This document shows positions 57,380 through 64,000 of a DNA stretch of 64,000 nucleotides, piece after piece (the stretch's first letter is position 1; each line of letters starts with the position of its first letter). Source of the stretch: Microstegium vimineum (lineage: Eukaryota > Streptophyta > Magnoliopsida > Poales > Poaceae); assembly GCA_022036555.1 (NCBI GenBank), contig CM039133.1:12351765-12415764 (forward strand), given 5' to 3'. The notes below the pieces were generated by a model. It searched no databases. It had not been told where the DNA came from and saw nothing but the letters and a program-made list of their open reading frames with translations. Made by a program: the position numbers and the translations under genes.

Positions 57380-57650
57380 ACCACACACACACACACACAC
57401 ACACCGATGTTCAATCCTAGCATGACATACACAATATCATGTCCATTTTGAACAAAGGAATATATTCAGTGTGAGGTCGTTGGAGAAACAATGAGTAGTA
57501 ATAGAGAACTATTGATCAACTGCCAGATGAAAGTTTGAAGGTCTGTCCATAATATTTCTTTTAGCAATCAATCCATAATTGCCCTATCTCTTCAGAATTA
57601 CTAGTGTATAAGAAGGAGGGAAAAAACGAAAACAAAAGGAAGAGGGAGGG
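56996..57650 (+). repeat. Tandem segmental duplication, copy 1
   Basis: Begins GAGAGTTGTTTTTG and is followed about 706 bp later by a diverged copy starting GAGAGTTGTTTTTA at 57,703. Shared blocks include TGAAATTTCATTAGTAAGC, GGCTGAAAAACCTCCA, AAGGCTTAACTTGCTCC, CAAAGCAACTAAAAAC-like, and CATACACAAT...ATGTCCATTT. Confidence 0.8.
57341..57404. repeat. (CT)n-(CA)n compound microsatellite
   Basis: CT repeats to about 57,379 followed by CA repeats to 57,404. The second duplicated copy carries a much shorter version near 58,073-58,094. Confidence 0.95.
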
Positions 57651-57702
57651 AGGTCTTTGGGCGGCAACATTTTGTCGCCCACCTTAACGAGCTTTACTGC
57701 CA

Positions 57703-58360
57703 GAGAGTTGTTTTTATTTTCTACTTTTGATTTCAAATAAAAGGATACTTGTAAGAGAACACATTGAGAATATAACTATGGATCGTCTCTGTCCCCACTA
57801 CAGTGAAATTTCATTAGTAAGCTAAACTCCAACAATGATCTCTACCACTAAGGAAATAATAACCAGTCCTATATCTCACACCATAGTACGTGACAGGGCT
57901 GAAAAACCTCCATGACACCCCTACTCAGGTGTACGCAAGGCTTAACTTGCTCCTAACGGAAAAGATTAGGAGTTAACTCTCAGCAACACTCCCAACTAAT
58001 CTGCCGCCACAAAGCAACTAAAAACGAGGGCGCCTGTCGGCTTTTTAGTATCGAATCCATTTACTATACACGCTCTCTCTCGCACACACACACACCATTG
58101 TTCAATTCTAGCCTGGCATACACAATCTCATGTCCATTTCAAACAAAGGAATAAAAAAAATTGGTTGCTCATGGCCTCATGGGGTTTCTAAATCCTCCTC
58201 GCCGAGGTAATCCGTGTGAGACCGATGGAGGAACCATAAGTAGCGGCACCGTCGGATGGAAGCCCATCCATAAACCATAGTCCTATCCTATCTCTTCAAA
58301 ATTTGTAATTAACTACTAGTTCTGTACAAGAATGGGAAATCATTATTTAAAGAAAAAAAA
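57703..58360 (+). repeat. Tandem segmental duplication, copy 2
   Basis: Diverged copy of 56,996-57,650. It ends about 300 bp before the leader exon of the WDL gene and so forms the distal promoter of that gene. Confidence 0.75.
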
Positions 58361-58444
58361 AAGAAAAAGAAAATCTTCTGCCTGCTGCCAGGAGGACGAA
58401 GCAGTGCAGGCAACCACCAGTAGGCAGGGCAGCAGGAAGCTGTG

Positions 58445-58470
58445 AGGAAGGAAGGAAGGAAGGAAGGAAG
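58445..58470. repeat. (GGAA)n short repeat
   Basis: Six units of GAAG/GGAA at the upstream edge of the GC-rich gene promoter. Confidence 0.9.
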
Positions 58471-58679
58471 AGGAGCCGTTGGGTGCTGCTCGCGACGAGT
58501 GTGGTGCGGGTGGCGCCCAAAACGTTCGAACCAACCGTGGTCCGTACCGCGGCACCGCCACGGAAACGAAAGGCAGGCGGCCGAGGTGGGGCCCATGCGA
58601 AAAAAGGAAGCCGGGACGAGACGAGGCCTGGCCCACACGGCCACGGCGGAGCAGGGGAAAGGAAAGCTACCGCCGAGCG

Positions 58680-58857
58680 AACCCCGTTCAAATCAACGAA
58701 CCCACCACCGCCACCTTCTCATCCTCCTCTTACAAATACCACCACCACCACAGTGACGCCGCCGTCCCGCTCCGTCGTCCCGGTCGAAGCCACCAGTCCA
58801 GCACCAACGACGACGCACGGTTGCGTCGCAGCGCTGGAACACGCCACGCGAAAGCAG
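58680..58857 (+). other. Predicted 5' leader exon of the WDL gene
   Basis: A GC-rich, CpG-rich region. Pyrimidine/CCACC-rich sequence runs to a clean donor at 58,858 (AAAGCAG then GTAAAT), followed by a 1.7-kb intron region with typical T-rich composition. The start of transcription is not determined; the exon is inferred from composition, donor and distance to the coding exons. Confidence 0.5.
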
Positions 58858-60598
58858 GTAAATTCGTCTGCTTCTCCGTTCGTTTCTTGCTCCTGAATGT
58901 TGTTGACCTTGACCACCGCATGATCTTCCTGTCCTGAATTCTGCAGCATTTCCATTTCGTTTCGCAAAGGGATGGATATAGGGTAGGGATATCGATCGTT
59001 ACCGGTTCTTAGAATCATACGTCGTACGGAGTATATAGCAACTACTACTTATAGTCTTGTAGACATGATATTTCAGTTGTGAATCCGCACCCACCTCCCT
59101 GCATTCGGGTGTATTTACCTTGTGGGGAATTGCAGGATGCGTGTGCGTCAGGTAAGTACTGTAGGTCTCTGCATCCCCTGCATCTCACCTGAAACAGAGG
59201 GGTTCATTCAAAGAAGAACGCTTTACTAGATTATTAATTCTATCCGTGCATCTACCTTCTGTTCCAGGTGAAAAAAATGAGTTTTTTTTTTTCAAGAGAC
59301 ACCTGCCTGAATTAACAGAGAATTAACACATATGCATCCTGTAGGCTGTAGCTCTCATCTTCTTTCCTCATGCCTGCGTGTGGTGTGCCGCCTCCTCACC
59401 ACTCACAGATGAGATGGGATTTACAGTCGGTCGTCCCGGTGTCACTGTCACGGTCACAAAAAGGATACGCATCTCGAACTAGTTCGGGAGACTTGTTAGG
59501 CGTGCGTGCAAGGGATCAGCTCTGTCTTGGCATATATGCCTGGCAGGGTCTCTGATTACTCGTTGACCCATTGTTGTTATTAAAGTAGTATTAATAATTG
59601 ATTGAGTAATAAACTAGTGTGGACATGTCTTTTCTAGTTTGTCGTTCGTTGCCAATACATGTTCAGTTCAGGTATGTCTATCAGCAGGATGGCCCTGCGG
59701 CCCTTCATGATGTCTGGTGTCTAGATATGATATGATATAATGTATAATATAGTATTAGATTAGAGACAAGCTCAAAGCCAACTTCCTTTTGGGAACCCAA
59801 ATTCTTTCGTTTGATTAACTAATAAAAAAAGGCTTTTAAGGAAGTTGTTATCATGTCCCCTTTCCGGATCAGATCCGTTCCCGACAAACTCTGCTATTCA
59901 AGTTTTTTTTTTGTATCTTTAATCGGATTGGATCATAGCAAATCCTAAATAAAATAATACAAGCAGTAGTACTGCTTAGAGGTGAGAACCATTCTCTTTC
60001 CCACCTTATAGTAGTCCAACTAAATCTTCACATGTTTAACAGTAGTATTGTGATTCCTTCAATTATTCAGTCTGCACCATGCACAGCTCGTTTTTTTCCT
60101 ATATATTTGTCGCCTTTGTTCCCTTGTCTTATCTTTTAGCAGTACTTGTTTTATCCTCTTATTATGGAAATATATGATGCAGCCAGTTCTATACTAATAC
60201 CATCAACTAATAAGTCCATAACAGTTAACTCCATGCCATACCGACATACAGGATCTCAAGTAAAATAATCAATTCCCTTGATCATTGTGAACAGTCATGG
60301 CAGATAGCTTGTCAAAGTACATGCATGGGCGTGACTCATTCAATCCACCATCGCCATGTCATTTTCCTGGTTGGTAGTGAGGAAATCATTTCCCACATGA
60401 TGGATATATAAGATTTTCATACAGTTGGCCTTTCCATGTCGACTCTTCTTACGATGGGAACGTCCTGTTTCCCTGTTGTCACAGTTTTGCCAGTTTGCAT
60501 GTCCTTGTTCTTTGACAAAATGGTTCCAGTTTGTTGTAGCGTTTAAAATTGCAGGGACTACTTTCGAGCTTACCGATTACTGTTTCTGCTTACTGCAG
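58858..60598 (+). other. Leader intron region of the WDL gene
   Basis: T-rich, no coding frame. A possible 16-bp leader micro-exon GATGCGTGTGCGTCAG (59,136-59,151) sits between TTGCAG and GTAAGT. The final acceptor CTTACTGCAG ends at 60,598. Confidence 0.45.
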
Positions 60599-60629
60599 TA
60601 GTATTACTTTCTGGGAATCACTGTGAAGT

Positions 60630-62394
60630 ATGGATGCTAAAATTGTACTTCAGTCTTCTATACAGGACCTTGATTCTGCCGTTAGTGATACCATGGATAT
60701 GTCTTATGAGAAGTGTGCTCATCCATCGAGGTCGGACCTGCCTAGCGCTGCTGATGTTGAGCAATCTGACAATGGCAGCTCTGAACATTTGGGATCTGCT
60801 GTAGTCAAGGGAGCTACTGGAAATGAAGGTTATTCGGGCATTGAAAGTTCTGAGCAAACTGATGATGGTAAGTCTGTTGTGGTTGATCACTGAACATTTA
60901 ACTGTTCAATTTGGTCATTTTCCTAGTATTTAGTTACAACTTAGATGTGCAATACTGACAATGGATGTATGGATTCAGAGTGTGCTGGAGATGAAGGCTC
61001 TCTTGTTTATAATGTTGAAATTGGTGCTGATAAACTAGAAAACCAGGAAAAGATTCCAATGGAAGACACAGTAATGAGTGATGACACCTCGATCACATCG
61101 ATGGAAGATGTCCTGGAACCGAATAATGATCTCCCATCAGAGACTGAAGATATGAGCAACCACACTCCTGATCCGTCAAATGGCAAGTCCTCCAATGGAA
61201 ATAGTAACGTATTCCAAAGTGCAAAGAGGGTGTTGACTTCAACAAAGAAGGTGAATATTTTCATTTCTTCAACCTTTTTCCCCCTCATGTATGATTCATT
61301 AATTATTATATCTAGCAAAATTGCACAAATGCCTTGCGTAGTAGTTTTGAATTTCTCTACCTTTTTTTTTCTTATAGAAAACTCCATCTGCAAGTACACG
61401 GAAGCCCCTACAATCTACTAACAGAGGTAACCAGGATGATGTGAAATCATCAGGTGGAAAGGCTACAGTTCCATCAGGCCCAATTTTCCGTTGTACTGAA
61501 CGTGCTGAGAAGCGCAGAGAAGTATATTACATAAATTCTGTTGTCTACTATAAAAAAATATATGAATCTCGGTAAAGGGAGAATGTGCTTATAATTATTG
61601 TTTTCATGCTTTGCTTGCAGTTTTATATGAAGTTGGAGGAGAAGCATCAAGCTATGGAGGAGGAGAAGATTCAGTTGGAGGCTAAGTTAAAGGTAATTTA
61701 TCTGGCTGTCTTTTCTCTCGAGTTCCATCCTGTGCCTCTGATCCCCTTATGATGTGTTCGAATTGTTTAGTTCACCTGTACCTTGATGCTCATCTAAGCG
61801 TAGTTCAAGTTGATTCATTACTGTCCATCATGATTTATTCATGAATAAAGTTCAGTTAACACGAACTTGTTATGTTCCTATTCTGCTTGGGCACTTGATA
61901 CAACTCATCAACTGTTCGTTTAGTTGGAACTGCTGTGATGCATATGCTGATTGCTGAACAATCTTCAGAGACGGACCTAGTCTTGATTCTTTCTTGATGC
62001 ATTTGTGAATCTGCAGAAAGAGCAGGAGGAGGCTCTGAAGCAGCTGAGGAAGAGCCTGACCTTCAAAGCCAACCCAATGCCAAGCTTCTACCACGAGGCG
62101 ACGCCGTCCCCCAAGGCCGAATTCAAGAAGCTGCCCACGACCCGGCCCAAGTCGCCGAAGCTAGGCAGGAGGAAGACGACGACGACCTCCATGGAGACGT
62201 CCAACTCCTCGTCGGAGAGCGAGGGCACGAGGCCGTGCTGCCGCGCCAACCGCGACGGCCTCGACAGCAACTGCAAATGCAGCGGCGGCAGAAGCAAGGC
62301 GCAGGCCACGAACGCCGCCAAGAAACAGCAGCAGCCGAAGCATCGCGCCCACAAGATCGCCAGCGAGGGCGCCATCAACATCGCCGTCCACTAG
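60630..62394 (+). CDS. WAVE-DAMPENED2-like (WDL) microtubule-associated protein with TPX2 domain
   Basis: Five coding exons: 60,630-60,867, 60,979-61,250, 61,378-61,521, 61,621-61,692 and 62,017-62,394. All junctions are GT/AG and in phase, giving 367 residues. The start ATG is supported by an in-frame TGA two codons upstream. The N-terminal half is acidic and Ser-rich, as in this family. The TPX2/WVD2 signature begins at FRCTERAEKRREFYMKLEEK (about residue 210) and continues HQAMEEEKIQLEAKLKKEQE and LRKSLTFKANPMPSFYHE, then KLPTTRPKSPKLGRRK. The tail is basic and Ser/Cys-rich. Such proteins bind and bundle cortical microtubules and influence anisotropic growth and helical organ form. Exon lengths of 144 and 72 bp fit the conserved domain structure. 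No lesions are visible, so it is probably functional and is the only such gene in the window. Confidence 0.93.
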
Positions 62395-63115
62395 CCGCCG
62401 CTGCCGCTTCTGGAAACTTCTTGCTCGTTTCTTCCGGCGATGGCGTGCAAAATTTTCTTCTAAGTTATGAGAGTGCTTTGACGGCTTGTGGATTTGGTGT
62501 AGATAATAATAAGTTATTATGGTGACGACGAACAGGGGGGGGCTCTGCTGCTGCCACGAGTGAATTGAAGTCGATCAGTGGGTCATATTCAGGCAGAGAT
62601 GGTGGTGTTTATTGTTTGTTTGGTTGTTTTTATTTATGCTGCTAATCTTATTTATGTTGCTGTTGAGGATGGCCTGCACCTTGTCACTGTGCAGTGCTGC
62701 TTGTTTTTCCTAATTTATTGTGGGGAGTGGTAAGAAAGATTATTGAGTGTTGGTTGGATGCAACTTGTACAAATGAAAACGAGGGTTTGTTGGTGATGAT
62801 GATGGCAAGGAACTACAGTACTAGTATTTATCTGAACTATGCTCACTCGCTGCACTTCTGTGTTGAGTTCTTCAAGAGCTGCAAATTGCTTTTCTTTGAG
62901 TTTTGTTTTGGATGGTACTCTGATTTTGTGCTGTGCAAAGTGCACTGGAAGAACAAAATTTAACTAAAACCTTTCGAAGAACAGATTTGGCAATGACGAA
63001 AAGATCATTGGCGGGACAAAACTGTATTATTTGAATTGTATTAGTCATATCAAATGTTGGCCATGAAAATTCTAGTCCATGACAACATGTTTCAAGGGCA
63101 TATGCGTTTGCATTG
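62395..63115 (+). other. 3' untranslated region and downstream spacer of the WDL gene
   Basis: T-rich 3' region after the TAG. AATAAT-type poly(A)-like signals occur near 62,506. No further gene. Confidence 0.5.
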
Positions 63116-63408
63116 TAAGAACATCTCCAACAACTCCTCAAATTCACTTGGTATTCTTATTTTTTTTTGGAAAAAACACGAAAACACCTCTCCAACAACT
63201 CCTTAAATCTACTTGGTATATTTACCAACTCGGTAAACATCGTCCCGGACTTGGTAAATCTCCGCACTTGGTAAACAACTCCTTAAATCCACTCGGCAAT
63301 TTTTTTTCGCCGACTCCCTCCCGCGCACCAAACTCTTCCCCCGCGCCCCCCAATAAATCTCTCCCCCCCTTCACGCGACCCTCCCGGCGCGGCTGCTCAC
63401 CGACCGCT

Positions 63409-63610
63409 CGCCCTTGCTGCCCCTGGTCGCTCGCGAACGCGCGCGACGCTCCCGTCGCGGCTGCTTGTCAGCCGCTCACCCTCGCCGCCCCTGGCCGCTC
63501 GCGAACGCGCGCGACGCTCCCGGCGCGGCTGCTCGCCCCCGGTTGCTCGCCTGCTGCCCCTGTGCTGCCGCTCGCCCTTTGCCGCCCTTGGCCGCTCGCG
63601 AAGGCCGTCG
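63409..63610 (+). repeat. GC-rich minisatellite, 67-bp period
   Basis: CCCTGGTCGCTCGCGAACGC at 63,421 recurs as CCCTGGCCGCTCGCGAACGC at 63,488 and partly near 63,586. Both full units continue GCGCGACGCTCCC. It lies inside the Harbinger-like element. Confidence 0.8.
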
Positions 63611-63633
63611 TCGTTACGAAGGATAAGCGAGGC

Positions 63634-63695
63634 TCTTCGTTTCGTTAGCGGGGCTCTTCATTCGTTAGCGGGGCTTTTCGTTCGTTAGCGAGCTT
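63634..63695 (+). repeat. Short tandem repeat, about 20-bp unit x3
   Basis: CGTTAGCGGGGCTCTT, CGTTAGCGGGGCTTTT and CGTTAGCGAGCTTTTT in succession, inside the Harbinger-like element. Confidence 0.75.
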
Positions 63696-64000
63696 TTTTG
63701 ATTTGGCAAGTGAGTTTTAAGGAGTTGTTGGATAGAAGTCTTTTTTTCACTTGGCAAGTATTTTTAGCAACTTGCTAAACCATAAGATTTGACAAATCAA
63801 TTTTAAAAAGTTGTTGGAGATGCTCTAACCACACTAGTTGTGGATTTTTTTAAAATAAAAACATGTGTCTTTCAATTGCAGCAATGTCAAAGTTGTATAT
63901 ATCAATCATCACAACAAAGGTTGTATCTTGTATGTATGATTATAGTACATGGCACTATGGCCCTAATGAAGCTCCGCCTCTCTATATGGGTCCAGGTGTT

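Larger units (their letters stand above)
63119..63825. mobile_element. PIF/Harbinger-like (Tourist-type) non-autonomous element, 707 bp, TSD TAA
   Basis: The left end GAACATCTCCAACAACTCC and the reverse complement of the right end, GAGCATCTCCAACAACT, are inverted repeats. TAA at 63,116-63,118 and 63,826-63,828 is the trinucleotide target expected for PIF/Harbinger. The outer parts repeat CTCCAACAACTCCTTAAAT and ACTTGGTAAA motifs. The centre (about 63,310-63,620) is extremely GC-rich and unrelated to the ends. Confidence 0.75.

Noticed and set aside
58309..58937. Several overlapping frames of 97-152 residues on both strands at the WDL promoter
   Set aside because: A GC-rich leader and promoter with low-complexity Pro/Thr/Arg translations; none shows a domain and they conflict with each other.
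62088..62391. Minus-strand frames opposite the last WDL exon
   Set aside because: Shadow frames of a GC-rich coding exon carrying the TPX2 tail.

Overview
This is a plant nuclear window, almost certainly from a grass (Poaceae) and probably a panicoid one. The evidence is the dense nest of LTR retrotransposons, including two Sirevirus-type Copia elements and one Tat-clade Ty3/Gypsy element, together with a Mutator-like transposon, Stowaway, hAT and CACTA miniature elements, and one intron-containing gene with a canonical plant WVD2-like/TPX2 domain. Species cannot be fixed from the sequence alone. I saw no rRNA, tRNA, CRISPR or organellar sequence.

Layout. Positions 1-5.1 kb hold decayed low-copy sequence: unrecognised coding-like fragments, short local duplications, and hAT-, Stowaway- and CACTA-like MITEs. 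Positions 5,775-30,651 are one complete but broken Tat-clade Gypsy element (minus strand, TSD GGTAA). It inserted into a minus-strand retroposon-like ORF, of which pieces remain at 5.2-5.8 kb and 30.7-31.1 kb. A Sirevirus Copia element (13,814-24,721, minus strand, TSD CACAC) later split its pol gene in the RNase H region. Between pol and its 3' LTR the Gypsy element carries two extra genes on the opposite strand: a multi-exon plant-mobile-domain plus coiled-coil gene (7,315-10,358), and a second coiled-coil gene with its own TATA box (10,759-11,595).

Positions 31,096-48,072 are a Mutator-like element (MULE) with terminal inverted repeats of about 150 bp. It has a mudrA-type transposase on the minus strand and a convergent plus-strand gene with a GRF zinc finger. 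A second Sirevirus (31,807-42,058, plus strand, TSD GTCGC) and a solo LTR of the same family (43,813-45,723, TSD ATTGT) are inserted in it.

Positions 48-58.4 kb are mostly gene-free: MITEs, microsatellites, a retroposon with a 12-bp TSD, an 851-bp solo LTR, and a roughly 700-bp tandem duplication. The one apparently intact host gene is a WAVE-DAMPENED2-like microtubule-binding protein gene (58.7-about 63 kb, plus strand, CDS 60,630-62,394, 367 aa). A 707-bp PIF/Harbinger-like element follows it at 63,119-63,825.

The transposon genes do not form a working system here: every element gene carries nonsense codons or frameshifts. Most nonsense codons are consistent with C-to-T decay of CAG, CAA or CGA codons, as expected of long-silenced methylated DNA. 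The most informative signals are the two antisense auxiliary genes of the Gypsy element and the GRF auxiliary gene of the MULE.
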